The notes: generated by a model from the sequence alone, not told the origin. A DNA stretch of 64,000 bases from Erythrophleum ivorense (GCA_026724425.1 JAIUCV010000001.1:7236556-7300555), one strand, 5' to 3'. Numbered from the stretch's first letter, positions 23,316 through 35,936 are shown. Numbers and translations are program-made.

Positions 23316-26300
23316 TGTAACATCATATTTATATAGCTCCTCTCATTCCTTGTCTAAGCTCATTTCCAAGAATTATACAAGTTTGCTAAGAAAAGGCATT
23401 AAAATATTCAATTATTTTGCATTGTGTAGTAGATAAATTTCTCATTTCATGTCTTGTGAACCATATGAACTCATCCATATTATTATCATATTTAAATACA
23501 TGAATAAAATTCAAAACCATCTCAAGAAGTGGCCTAGAACTCGAGCAAATGAAATACATACATAAAAATAAGGTGTGCAACCTCTGACTGAATTCTAGAT
23601 TTCTACTCTAAATTTCGAAAAATTATAAGTAATTATATACAAATAAAAATCAAGCACACTATGCCATTATGGAAAGTTACAGATGTCTACTTTATGCTAA
23701 AAATAAATTCAGACCACAACTAAGGCGTTTAATAACTAGAAATTGATGGAACAGTACCAAAGGTCGTCTGTCATTACTAGTACTATCCCTTAACTTGAAA
23801 ATTTCATATCTCCCTGTTCAGAGGTCCAATTGAGGTGATCTTAGTGGCTATGGAAATCATATCATGTCTATTTTATTTTTGTAAAATATCATGAGCATTG
23901 GACACTATTTGGCTCTTGAATGACATAACCCAAGGAACTGACCATATGAACAGTGTCTGCATTAGTTCAACAAAAAAATGCCAATTCATATTTAGTTCCA
24001 CAGAGCTCCAAATAATCTAATATTTATCTTTCCAAAAAGCTCTAGATTATATCTATATGCATACCAAATTTCATGGGAAAATTTATTTATTTGGTCAGAT
24101 TTTGATATTGGGCTGTAAAATGACTCATTTTATGTCATATAACGGGTCCAAATGGTTCATTTTAGGTTCTAAGGCAACCATGGCCACTTGAGCACATGGG
24201 AATGGACCAAAATGGTCTATTAAACATATGTCAAATTTGCACAAACCCAGAAATAAAAAAATCACTCTCTCATCCCAAGCTATGCACAATAATGCATACA
24301 CTTTAGGTTGTCATCCAAGATCCAAAAACTACAATATCATACATTTGGCATCAAGTTTCATACATATATCAAGTATTTGGATATTTACATATGGTCAAAT
24401 GATTATACAACATTTCTACCATAGGATTACAACATATGCTACTCATATGGCTATAAGGTAAACAAAACAACAATTTTCTTGTCAATCTCTTATCTTTCAA
24501 CTTGATGGTTCCATTACCTTGCTCATTTGGTCCACCAAGCATATTAAGACATTGGAAAGAAGGGAATGAGATTCAAATAATTCTAATAGCTCATCTCCCT
24601 TTCAATCATAGATAAAGAATGCAATTTAAGTCTTAAAAATACATGCATGGATGTTATGGATCATGTAATCACTCATGCAACAATTTTTTCATTTCAAGAA
24701 GTTATATAAAACACACATAGGTTTGCCAAGCAAGTGGTTTAGCCTCACCCATTCTGTCATAGATTTTGGACTTGCCTCACCCACTTTGTTAAGAGATTTT
24801 GAACTCAACCTCATTCTTGGGAGACTCTTTACTTTGTCTCAACTACTTTTGAGGGTTCTTGGCTCATTCTCACCACGGCTAAGAATTCTTGGCTTCACTA
24901 CACTCAAGCAATCCAAGCAAATATACTAAGCATTATTTGAAAACATAATGTAACATTATGGTACCATAGGATAAAGGCACATACTAGAACACTTTTCATG
25001 ACTTAAAACACACATACACGCATTCAAAGATAAGACAAACATTCATCCATGTATGAGAGAAAGAAGAGAAAGCTACCTTTGCCACACAAGCACACTTTCT
25101 CCCTTGGAAATGCACTCCTTTCCTCGACCTCACACTCACAAGAAGGTGGAGTTTGTTTCTCTTGGCCTCAACACAATATATAGAAGCCAATTAAGCTCTT
25201 GAAATCATTCCTAAAGCTATACATATTCTTTAAACACTAGCTTGGTCTAATTACTCTTCTATGGTTCCAAGATGCACCTAATGAAGCAACATCCATAATT
25301 TGGGTTCTTGGCTTCATTCTTTCCTTCCATTTAGGATTCTTGACCCCATTTAAACCTCTTGGAGCCATCACACAATTAAAACAAAGAGTATAACTAGGTG
25401 TTGCTTTTTTAGGACATAATATGGAACTTATGTTACCATCTTACTTTCTATGGCTTCTAAAATTTTTTCAAGATTTCCTCTCATTCTCTTCCATCATATA
25501 TGATTCAAAAATAAGTTTGAAACAATTTAAAACTACCCCTGGGTGCCCTAAGTCTCTTAGGTCAAGGCTATGCTTCTTCTTGGTATTCTAGGAATTGCTT
25601 TGCTTTCTTTGATGGAAGATGCATGTGAGGAGCCTTCTAGGGATCTTAGGAGCTCATCTAAATACTCATTTAGGCCTAAGAATTATTGTATCAAATTAGA
25701 TTTTTAAGGGAACCTATGAAACCCTAACTTTTTTATCTTGAAATCTAATGACTAGTTTATTGTTTTCTTTGCATGTTCTTGTTCTCCTCCCTTAATTTTC
25801 TAAGATTCATCCTTGGTTTAGCTAGAAACTCAATCCCTTAGGTCTGGTCTTATCGAGGTCAAACAACACCCAAGAGAAGGAAGAAGAAGAATCAAGCATG
25901 AAGATGACAAAATACCTTAATTTTCTTGGTTCCCTTTGCTTGTTTTTAACCTTCCTTGCCCTCTTCTTCTTGAATTAAAAAGTGTCCTTCTATTCTGCCC
26001 TCAAAACAGATCCAAGAACTTCAACAAAACTATATAAAAGAAGGGAAGATAGAGGAGAAGGAGTTTGCTAAAGAGAAAGCATGAAAAAATCAAGAAAATC
26101 TATACCTTGTCCTTGTTTTTCTCCTTCCTTTCTTTTCTCCCTTGTGCACCTTACTCTCTTGATCCTCTCTTTGGTTTGGGGTAGAAATAAAATGGCTAAG
26201 TAAGGAGAAGAAAGAGGGCGTGGGGCTATATATAGCTAGGTTTAAGGAATAATTTCCAAAAATTCTAGTTTTGTCCCTTCGTCTTGGCATTTTTATTTCC

Positions 26301-26750
26301 AATTTGTTTTAGCTCCTTTTTGAGAATCATCTTATTCATCATAAAATTTAGGTTCCTAATCTTATAAAATGCCTTTGGAATCATTCAAATTAGTTTTAAC
26401 TATTATTGGAAAATGTATACCAAAGGGGTTTTAACTATCCCAAGGTTTCTCACAGTTTTCAAGGCCTCTGAAAACCTTAGAGAACTTAAAATTTTCATTT
26501 AAAAAGCCCTTCTATGAGAATTCTAAAATTTTCTCAAAATTACAAAAATGTTATTATGTTTCGTCAATGTTTTATTAAAATTTGTTTCTTCATTTTATCT
26601 CCATTTTTCTTTCCGTTTGAGCTTGAAATTTTCATTTTTAGGAGTCTAGAATGCTACTTAAATTTTGTAGGACCTTAACTAATTCATTTAAGGGGACTTG
26701 CTTTAAAAACGCATCTATTTTTGTCGTTTTAACAAAAACTGGACATTACA
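23316..26750 (-). mobile_element. Solo LTR in LINE, 3.4 kb, TSD TTAGA
   Basis: Read on the minus strand it starts TGTAATGTCCAGTTTTTG at 26750 and ends TATGATGTTACA at 23316. TTAGA flanks both sides (23311-23315 and 26751-26755), and LINE coding sequence resumes directly after it. A TATA-like CTATATATAG at about 26226 is followed on the minus strand by a pyrimidine-rich leader. Degenerate CTCACCC/GGACTTTTGG-like repeats near 24740-24860 tie it to the other TGTAACA-type LTRs. There is no internal region. Confidence 0.88.
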
Positions 26751-26755
26751 TTAGA

Positions 26756-27715
26756 CACTAAAGTAGAGGGCTAAAATTATACTTTTTATTCCAAGATTTG
26801 AGAATCAGAAGTAAAAGAAGTATTTAAATGAATGGAGAATGGCAAAGCAGTTAGACTAAATAATATACCTATTAAAGTATGGAAAGGTTTAGGAATGAAA
26901 GGTATAAGTTAGATCACAAAGTTATTTAATGAAATTATGAGATCTAAAAAAATAGCAGATGAGTGGAGGAGAAGTACTTTAATCCCTATTTATAAGAACA
27001 ACGGAGATTTACAAAATTATGCAAATTATAGAGGAATTAAGCTTATGAGCCACACTATGAAATTATAGAAGAGGGTAATTAAGTGAAGATTAAGGAAAGA
27101 GACTTAAATTACTGAGAATTAATTTTGTTTTATGCTAAGAAGGTCAACCATGGAAGCAATATATTTGTTGCTAAGATTGATGAAGAGATATTGATGGAAT
27201 CAATAAGATTTACATATGGTGTTCATCGATTTGGAGAAGGCATATGATACGATGCCAAGAGAAGTTTTATGGAAGGCTCTAGAGAAAAAAGGAGTTAGTA
27301 CAACTTATATTCGAGTAATTTAGGATATGTATGATGGAGTTACAATTAGGATTATAACACAAGGTAGACTTACAAAAAATTTTTCGATAACTATTGATCT
27401 ATATCAGGGGTTAACTTTAAGTTTTATCTCTTTACTTTAGTCTTGGATATGCTCACTAAACATATCTAAGATCTAATGCCACAATGAATGATTTTTGAAG
27501 ATAACATAATCCTAGTTAGATAATTAAGGGAGGAAATGAATGAAAAGTTAGAGAAGTGGAGACTAGCTTTAGAAGTATATGAATTTCATTTTAGTAGAAG
27601 TAAAATAGAGTATATAGAGTATACGTTTAGTAAGAGACGCACTAGTTCTAGTGTAAAAGTAGTGAAAATTAAAGAGCATATCATACTACAAGTCACAAAA
27701 TTTAAATATCTTAGA
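26756..27715 (+). pseudogene. LINE reverse transcriptase fragment
   Basis: Reverse transcriptase motifs of the RTE group appear in order: NGKAVRLNNIPIKVWKGLG, LFNEIMRSKKIADEWRRS and NYRGIKLMSHTMK near 26830-27070; FIDLEKAYDTMPREVLWKAL at 27225-27290, which is the motif A aspartate region; and FEDN at 27494-27505 in the place of the FADD active site. The second catalytic Asp is therefore Asn. The tail KLEKWRLALE...SKIEY follows. In-frame stops and shifts are frequent, so the enzyme is dead. The frame breaks at TTAGA where the next LTR is inserted and resumes at 33000. Confidence 0.87.
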
Positions 27716-29323
27716 TGTAACAACTAAAATTTCTGAAAATTTTCTAAGTCTTGAAATTTTTCTAAGTCTGCTGGCTACTGCCTAACTATAGCAAATGTAC
27801 ATGTTTGCTCTAGCGAGTTCGGGCATCCCATACAAAAACTAGGGAGTGCCTTACAATAGCGTATGCCGTAGCAAGAACAAGGGCCTGAGACTGATACGTG
27901 CTTGCCATAGCGAGGGTTATTTTTCATTATAGTGAGGGTGGGTCTGGAAAAGCATGAAAAAGTGTATTTTTACTTCTTAAAGACTCCAAAAGTTCCCCTT
28001 TTCTTTTAACTAACTTAAGCTTCATTTAAAATAGAGAAAAGGGCTTGAGAAAGAGAGAGAGACTAAGAGAAGCTAAGGAAGAAGGAAGAAAGAAGAAACA
28101 TCAAGGAAGAAAGGTAAGAATCTTTAAAGATAACCATGCTTCTTTTTCTTAAAACTTTATTCTCTTCCTTCTAAGTTTCCTTTCCATGAGTTGTTGAGTA
28201 ATATAGCTATGTTCTGACCTAGAACAAGTAGAAAACCCCTGAATTAGAGTGTAAAAAGTTCATAAATGCAAAGGAATTAAGAGAAAAACTAGTGAAATTC
28301 AAGAGAGAGAAACTAGGGGTTCTTACATACTTTGTAGGATTTGCCTTGATGAAGAATCCCCTAGCCTTGTGAGTGTTTATTTAAGTTATAAGGGAGTAAT
28401 TTCATGTTATTTGTTATGTCTAGGCCCAAAAGATCAAGCTCCATTTAGTTGTAATTGTGAGTCCAAAAAAGGAAAAGAGAGGTTGAAAGGAAAGGCTTGT
28501 GTTGGCTTATAAGGTAGCTCTCCACTCTTTCTTGTTATATTCTTGGATGTATAATAGTCATTGTATGCTTGTGTATATGCTTGTATTGTGAGACCTGCTA
28601 TTTGATGTTGCCTTGATGTATTGGTACTAATTTGCTTATATTTTGGCTTATGAAAAATTGCTCTTAAAAGGTGAGGTGATATCAAAAGTCCTATATGATG
28701 GGTGAGGTGGAGTTAAAAGCCCCTAGAAATAAGTGAGACAAGACCAAAAGTCTTATAGATGAGTAAGGCCAAGTCAAAACTCCCTAGATCAAGGGTGAGA
28801 TTAATCTAAAAGTCCCTAAAATAGGGTGAGGCTAGATCAAAAGTCCCTAGAGCTTATTCTTGGCATTGATATGGTTTTCATGGCATATAAATCATGTGTT
28901 ATATGATTTTGATTGGTTGGATGTTTACTTGCATGCTTTGACTTATGTATATGCCTTGATTGGTTCCTTAAATGAGTGTATGAGCTATTAAGATTTCATG
29001 AATCTTGCCCCACTTCCTTTCCTATCTCATATGGTCCAGGTGGAGTTTAAGAGCTAAAGAGTGGAGGCCATGAGGCATAGATGGCCATCTCTTGAAATTT
29101 TTGCACACTTATGCATAGTTTGTTGTATAGGAAGCCAAAGTACTTATGTATACATATTCTTTTTGAGATGTAAAAGTGCAAGCAAGTGTAAAAGCATGTA
29201 TAAATGATGTGTGAACTATGTATGGAACCAAAGCAATGGAAATATGAGATTTGGCCCTTTAGTGGCTTGTATGTAGTAGTAGTACATTTTTGCTCGTAGC
29301 ATAGTGAGTTTGAGATGTGTGAT

Positions 29324-31922
29324 TGATAAGCATGATATTTTATACATTTTATTCTCCTTAATTTAGACATTTTAGTTCCAAATATGGTCTTAGGAGTCTA
29401 ATTAAATGAAAATTGGTTTTAGTAGCCATTTTCTACATTTTAAGAATTAATTTACAAATTATTAGATTTTAATGCATAAATTTATCTTAAATAATTTTGT
29501 GAAAAATTCCTATTTGATTTTTCCCACCCTTTTGTGTAGAATTTTAATATATAATTGGAGCTAAGAATTAAATGAAGCAACACACTCTCTTAGCTAGAGA
29601 AGTTGTTGGGAAGAAATATGTAGCTCGAGATTTATGGGGCATGGAAGCTAAACACGCAGAACATGGCAGCTGGGAACAGAACAAACATACCAAAGGAGCT
29701 TCACTCATTACCTCACAAAGCATCATGCATGGCCAGCCACGTTAAACACAAGCTAGCCACGAGCTGCAACTGAAACAAAGAAGAAGTTTGAGAGAAGAGA
29801 CATGGAAAGGAGCTGACGTGATTGTCACGATGGAACAGAAGTGTGGAGAAAACAAATGAAGAAGCTGAGCTGATGAGGGACTCGAAAATGAAGCAAACAA
29901 ACACACGTAGAGTAGCCTCGAGTCTAGGGACAAACGCATGAAGCACTGGTTCATCAAGCTAGACAAGGAAAAAGCAGAGAAAATGAACAATGAATGAGCT
30001 ATGGGTTCTGGAGTAAAGAAGAAGCAGTAGCCGAGGAAGCTCAAGTTGTATGTGTTATGAGCAGAAAAGAATAAAGAAAAGCTACAGTCTGGACGATGCA
30101 TGAGCTGGAATAGCAACTGGGAACGTGATATAAGAAGCAAACTCATGCAGAAACAGCAGAAGCATCATGTGGTATTAGAGGAGAACGAACATGCCCAAGA
30201 AGCCTCTATTTTTGAGGTTAAGAACAGAGCAAGATGCTGGAAAGAGAAGCTGAACGTGGTGAAGGAAAGAAAGAAGAATGAGCTGCATGTATAGGCTTAC
30301 GTGGAATATGACGTGGTTCTGCATGAATCTGAATTGAAGAAGCTGACATGGGAGCGAAGGAAGCAGCCTCTGTTTGAGAGCTAAACAAAGAGAAGAACAA
30401 CGTTTTTAGCTCGAGAAAAGTGAGCAGAGATAGGAAGCTACTGGCTGAGCTTGCAACACACAAAAAGGACTTTCAGAACATGATAAATTCATGCAGAACT
30501 GGAAGAAGAAAATCACGTGGGGCTGGACGAAGCTGAAACTATGAGTAGAAGAAGCTGCGGGCAATTAACTGGGCAAGGAACTTTCCACGTGAAAATTAAG
30601 AAGTAGCATGAAGAGGACCACGTGATGGAGAAGCTTGCACGAGCTGAATTGTGAGCTACAGACCACGTGGATTAATGAAGCATTGAGCTGAGATAGGAGA
30701 ACGAGCTGCTGCATAACAAAGAAGAGAAGAATCATGCATGCAGTTTTAACGTAAAAGAAGAGCAGCAACACGTGAAGAAGAATCAGCTTTGGCACGTGAT
30801 TTTTTAATGAGGAAGAGAGTCATTATTCTGCACGCCTCTTTCATTCAATTCAGCACGCCTCTTATCCATTTACAATTCCACACATCTCACGTCTCTCCAA
30901 GTCCACCACGCCTCCACATATTTAGATTTCCTAGTTCATTCATGCAACTCCATTCCCTCATGCCTATATATATCATTCCATTCACTCCTTCGTGCAGCAC
31001 ATCCACCACGCCTCATCCATCCATCACACCACTCAACCAATCATCCATCCTCTTCTCATCCATTCCATCCATCTTCCATCTACATCCCATGATTTTCTAA
31101 TCCACCTTGAGGCTAGCTAGGAGGAAGCCTTGGAAAAGCTTGAATCCATGGAAAAAATTCAGAATTTTGGCTAATGATTTTTCTATTTTTTCTACACTTT
31201 TTCTCTTTCATTTATTTTCTTGGTTAAGATATATTTGATAAAGAATTTGTGTAATTATAATTAGTGGCTGGTTAGACACTAATTAGGAAGTATTTTTGTT
31301 GATTAATTGATCTGATTAATTTTAATATTATTTGAATTTCCCATGTATGCTTCGAAGGTGTTCGATAAAATACATGAGTGAGCGTAATTGTTTAAATTGA
31401 GGATTTCTTAATGTTTAGTTGGTTAATTAAATATTTAGGATGATTCAAAGGTTAATCAATTAGTTAATCAATCAAATTGAGTTTTCATTGATCCTAAAAC
31501 AAGAATTGACAATTTAATTTGGATGTGAGGTTTCAATTCAACATTAGACCGTTGATTTCTTGTATCTTGAGTGGTTACCCAAGATTAATTGTTTTGAACA
31601 CGATTAGGAACTCTTAGACCGAAATCAATTACAATTAGAATAGGATAAGGATAGTGGATACCAAGGGACGAATCCGAAGCTAGTCACAAGTCCATCTTTC
31701 ATTCATAATCCATACAATTAGGTAGAACTTAGGAATTTTAATTCACTTTAGTTTAATTCAATTATAACCCCCTTAATTTAGGAAATTTTAGAGTCTTTTA
31801 ATATTTGGAAAACTCAATTAAACATTGAACGCCAATTCCAAGGGAGATGACCTAGGTTGTGCCACTAAATACATATTCTATCAGCCTAGTATTATTTTGA
31901 GGGTTGTACGACGATCCACTCA
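29324..31922 (+). mobile_element. Inner solo LTR, 2.6 kb, TSD GTGAT
   Basis: It begins TGATAAGCATGATATTTTATACA and ends CGATCCACTCA, flanked by GTGAT at 29319-29323 and 31923-31927. The TGATAA start is shared with the gypsy LTR at 53229-56564 and is common in Tat/Athila-like LTRs. The U3 is purine-rich with repeated GAAGCTG and many CACGTG words (30300-30800), then a pyrimidine-rich part with repeated CACGCCTC and a TATATATA box at about 30966. The open frames at 29713-31100 on both strands arise from this biased composition. Confidence 0.88.
30965..30974 (+). promoter_or_regulatory. LTR TATA box
   Basis: CTATATATAT lies within GCCTATATATATCATTCC, preceded by a G-box-rich U3 and followed by a pyrimidine-rich leader. 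This fits the core promoter of the surrounding LTR. Confidence 0.5.
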
Positions 31923-32999
31923 GTGATGGTTTGGACTATTTGGGCAATTCATATATATATTTTTTATACTTTAAAACTTGCCCAAGAGGTGCTAGAGCAT
32001 GTAAGAGGCTATTTAGACCCACTTTGAACTATATATAGGATCAAATTTGTCAAATTTGTGAGCTTCGTCAAGATATGACCATATGAGATCTTCTCAATGT
32101 AAAATTTAGCATGCATCTAGAGTTTGTTGAAAGCTTCTTAGGAAGCTAAAGTACAAAATATTTGGAGGTCTAGAGAATATTTGGTGAATTGTTGAAGTTG
32201 GAGAATTTTCTAGTTTTAGTTAGTATACTATGCTAATGGGTCTGAAAATAAATCTGGGCATAAACTAGACATTCGCAGTGACCTATACCCTAGAAGAACC
32301 TCAATTAGAGGTCTGTAGAGGGAGAAATAACTTTCTAAAGTTCTATGTCAGCATCAGGGAAGCCAACTGACCTTTATTACTGTTCTATTAGTTTTCGAGA
32401 TCCAAAAGCTATTGAGATGATACAAACTTTTTTTTCTTCTAGTTAACATCTATAGCTTTTCAAATTGGTATATTTTGCCCAGATTGAATTTTTTTGGAAT
32501 TAGTTATGAATTTTTGAATTTTATGATAGCAAACTATATTAGTACCAAGGACAACCAAACCTTTGTTACTTTTTTGATGTTAAACATGGTCCAAAGGCTG
32601 TGATTGTGGTTTAGAATTATTTTTATGTGAAGTTAACATCTAGAGCTTTCCAGAAAGCTATGATTTTCTTGATTCTCATTTTTCTATAATTAGTTATGAT
32701 TTTTCAAATTTAGAGCCAAAAATCTAACTTTTGGGCCCATTTTGAGAAATTGCATTTTCTGGTTTTTGGCTTCATATCTATGGTTCATAGGTTGCTTTAT
32801 AATATGTATAAGTTGTATGAATAGAGTTTGAGTAGAGAATGTGATTGACAGGTTCATGAGACCCACGGGGCAAAGTATGACCATTTAAATCCCGACTTAA
32901 AGAATTAAAATGTCATGGTTTTGGTCTTTTCTTTGGACATATGGAATCAAGCTTAAGTGATGCATAATCATGGTTAATACATTATGGTGTTACATTAGA

Positions 33000-33582
33000 T
33001 CTATCATACAACATGATAGAAAAATAAAGGAAGATGTAAAACATATGATTCAAGCGGGGTGAATGAAATGGAGGAGTGTTTTGGGAATTATTTATGATAG
33101 AAGAGTATTACTCAAACTTAAAAGTAAATTCTATTGCATAGCTATTAGGCCTACAATGTTGTATGGAACTGAGTATTGGATAACAAAAAATCAACAAGAG
33201 AATAAGCTCAATATTGCAGAGATGAGAATATTGCGTTGGATGAGTGGACACACCAGAAAAGATAGAATTAGAAATGAATGTATTAAAGAAAAAAGTAGAG
33301 GTCGCACCTATTATAGAAAAGATTATAAAATCGTGACTTAGATAGTTTAGACATATATAGAGGAGACCTATAGAAGCCTTAGTTAGGAGAGTAGATTAAA
33401 TGAAGAGTAGTCCAATAATTAGAGATAGAGAAAAACTAAGAAAAACTATAGAAGCTACTATTAAGAAAGATTTAGACTTAAATAGTTTGTTTAAAAATAT
33501 GATTTATGATAAGACTCTATGGCATTGATTGATCCATGTAGCTAACCCCACTTAATGAGAAAAGACTTTGTTGTTGTTGTTG
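33000..33582 (+). pseudogene. LINE C-terminal fragment and (TTG)n tail
   Basis: The reading frame resumes with SIIQHDRKIKEDVKHMIQAG, a stop, then MKWRSVLGIIYDRR and AIRPTMLYGTEYW, the conserved region after RTE reverse transcriptase, followed by AEMRILRWMSGHTRKDRIRN. The extreme C-terminus is in pieces, including traces of the usual GRP-K-T and HVADP motifs near 33420-33550. It closes with a (TTG)n tail and the right target duplication. All parts are inactive. Confidence 0.88.
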
Positions 33583-33601
33583 TTTTGTTTTTGATTTGGT
33601 A
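33583..33601 (+). repeat. Right target-site duplication of the RTE LINE
   Basis: An exact copy of 22304-22322, directly after the (TTG)n tail. Confidence 0.9.
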
Positions 33602-35762
33602 CTTGATAAATTTCACTAGGAAATTAAAATAACACACAGAAATATACGTCTTTCAAAACTTGTTCAATGTAATGTTTGATTTCATCGTTGCTTTGATGAA
33701 CTCACATAGAATAAAAATAAAGAATAAATTACATCTATATTTGCTATGATCATTAAAATGTATACTTACATCCTCGATAATTTAATTTATACAAGAAATT
33801 TTTAGATTTTTTTCTAAGAAAAAAGCATGTCGCATGTATGTCCACGCTTTAATATATGAATCAACATAGAAACATTGACCACTAACAGAAGGCATCAAGG
33901 GAGTTCAAAGGTAATTGAAGCTCTTAATTGAATTTTTGATTTTTTTAAGTGAGCCAAATTATGTTGGCCGAACTTCTCTCAATTAATAGATTTGTAATGA
34001 TAGCAAAAAAGGTGATGCATGCTTTGAAAATCTAAGAAACAAAATTAATGTAATTTGTTCAAAAATAAGTTTTAAAGAAACAAGAGTTATTTGATGCCTT
34101 TTTTCTACTAATTAGTTAACAAATCAAATCTATAGTTACCATTTCAATAGAGGGAGAAAATGATGGAATTATCATAAGAACACATGTCTATATAAAATTA
34201 ATTAAAAAAAAAGATTCTGCACAATCACATCAATTAATAAAAAAGAAAAAAATCTAACTAGTTACAATCTTTTGAGAATTATAAGTATTAAATTTATCTA
34301 GAAGTGACCTAGACCACAGATGAGCAACAAGTTATTAAGAAAGGAAATATTAATTGTATTTTTGTATAATAATAATAATAATAATTATTATTTTAACAAA
34401 TAAATAATTTTATCTAAAATTTAAGATTCAATTTAATATGATTTAAAATTATATTAGATAAACAAAAAAAATTACACTCTAAATAGTAAAAACAACATTG
34501 GAATACCAAAATTGAACCCCTGGAATCCTGAGAAAGCACAGGCAATTAAATCTACGTTGGCATCTTTCCTTTCTTTGCAAAGGCTTTAAATTGCCTTGAG
34601 TATAGTGGCACTGTCCAAATTTACATTTCCCTTTAAGTAAGCCAAAGGGTAACGGGTGCATCATTGATTACTCTATCCACCTAATGGTGGTTTGATATTT
34701 GGAAGGAAAGAAATTTTCTTTTCTTCCTTGTTTAAAATATTTATTATGTCGTTATAATCATTATTCAATGATATTTATTTTTTATTATTTTTTTAAAATA
34801 AGGGTATGAGGGTTATTGTTCATCTATTCCATTTTCATTTTCATATGTAACATTTTGTGTGCCAAACATTTCCTAAATGTTTAGGACTTAAAAATCAGAT
34901 TTGAATGGTATGCATTTAGTTTTTTTTTTTGCATTTAATTTAAAGTTAAGCAAAGAAGGAGAGAAAATGAGAAAGTAGATAGGAGAGTGAGTGGTTTTCA
35001 AAACCACTTTTCTCTTCTCTTTTCTCATCTTCTATCTAACTTTATCCATGAGTATTCAACCTTTTGTATGAGATGAAAATTGCAGTGGTTCTACTAATAG
35101 AGTAATAATCAATTAATTCATCGAAAAAAATAATGAGGGTAAATTACACTTACCGCCATGATATTTGTTTTCAATCATTGTTCCCTCTAATTTGTAAAAG
35201 GTTATAATTTAGAATTTGGATCCTCTCAATATCTTTTTCTTCTTCAATTTCCTGTCAATTTGAAGAAAGGAAGAGAAAGAGTTAGTGGGAACTATTGAAT
35301 AGGATCCATACACTATCTTATCTCTCTTAAATAATCTCTTTCTCTCTCCAAATAAACAAGAAAATGAAAGAGGAGAAATTGAGAGGATCCTCTCTCGATA
35401 ATTTATCCTTTGCAGTGCCGTTGTAATAAATTCCTTAACTGTCTGAATTGAACATTAAATCTAACATTAGCTATATGAAATTATAAAAATACCATTCTCA
35501 TTATTGAATAGCCATTTTGCCCTTATCTTTATCTTGTCTACCAACTGTCTCACCTTCTATTTGCAAATTCTCCATATAGCTATAATAACCCAGGCTTTGG
35601 AATGACATGGAGGGAGAAGAAGAACTTGGATTGCATGGCCATGCTGGGGTAGAGCCAAAAAATATTGTCTAGAAGGGAAGAGGGAGTGATTATGATAAGT
35701 TGTAATACATATTATTTTTGAGAAATTAAAAGTTATTACTACTATGCTGTGCACATATAATA
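33602..35762. repeat. Host repeat unit D
   Basis: This is the continuation of the host sequence interrupted by the LINE. The part 34140-34690 matches 15780-16170 (GTTACAATCTTTTGA, CTAGACCACAGA) and 14200-14420 (TGAGTATAGTGGCAC, CCAAATTTACATT). The part 35040-35110 matches 14510-14560, and 35460-35610 matches 14700-14850. The left arm of the second hairpin survives at 35505-35610, but the right arm has diverged. No gene was recognised; the small minus-strand frames at 34479-34664 and 35557-35754 are not conserved with unit B. Confidence 0.5.
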
Positions 35763-35936
35763 TAGGGAAAATTATGTTTAAGGACTAAGAAGTGACACAA
35801 TTTATTTTTAAGGACCTTTACCACTAAGTTCAACTGATTGTTGCTAAACTCAGTGGTAATCATCATAAAACAAGTGGTAACAGGTCCTTAAGAATAATTT
35901 TTTTTACTTTTTGGTCCTATATTATGATTCTCCCTA
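35763..35936. mobile_element. MITE, 174 bp
   Basis: The ends TAGGGAAAATTATG and ATTATGATTCTCCCTA are inverted copies, and TA flanks both sides. Inside, TACCACTAAGTT and AACTCAGTGGTA form a second inverted pair. A diverged relative lies at 56620-56790, so the two define a small non-autonomous family. The TA dinucleotide target suggests a Stowaway-like group, but the terminal sequence alone does not settle the superfamily. Confidence 0.65.

Larger units (their letters stand above)
27716..32994 (+). mobile_element. Solo LTR in LINE, TSD TTAGA, carrying a nested LTR
   Basis: The element begins TGTAACAACTAAAATTTC and ends ACATTATGGTGTTACA. It is flanked by TTAGA at 27711-27715 and 32995-32999. 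Without the inner LTR (29324-31922) and its duplication it is about 2.7 kb. The region 27770-27950 is related to the GCTATAGC-rich start of the LTR at 40303-43185, and 28670-28850 has the GGGTGAGG/AAAAGTCCC repeats, so it belongs to the same broad family. The LINE reading frame is continuous across the insertion site once one TTAGA is removed, which confirms the boundaries. Confidence 0.9.
22323..33582 (+). mobile_element. 5'-truncated RTE-type LINE, split by nested LTRs
   Basis: This non-LTR retrotransposon starts directly in the endonuclease domain and ends with a (TTG)n tail at 33567-33582. It has a 19-bp target duplication and carries two solo LTR insertions (23316-26750 and 27716-32994). 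Subtracting these and their duplicated 5-mers leaves about 2.5 kb of LINE. The protein traces resemble the plant RTE group: endonuclease end, reverse transcriptase, C-terminal domain, and a 3' microsatellite tail in place of poly(A). Stops and frameshifts occur throughout, so it is inactive. Confidence 0.88.

Noticed and set aside
22408..23436. Two adjacent frames as a host protein gene
   Set aside because: They match the RTE LINE endonuclease and linker; the second continues into the LTR inserted at 23316, so its C-terminal third is not real.
29713..31100. Overlapping open frames up to 134 codons on both strands
   Set aside because: They lie inside the solo LTR 29324-31922, in purine-rich DNA poor in stop codons on the opposite strand. 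No domain, no agreement with relatives; composition explains them.
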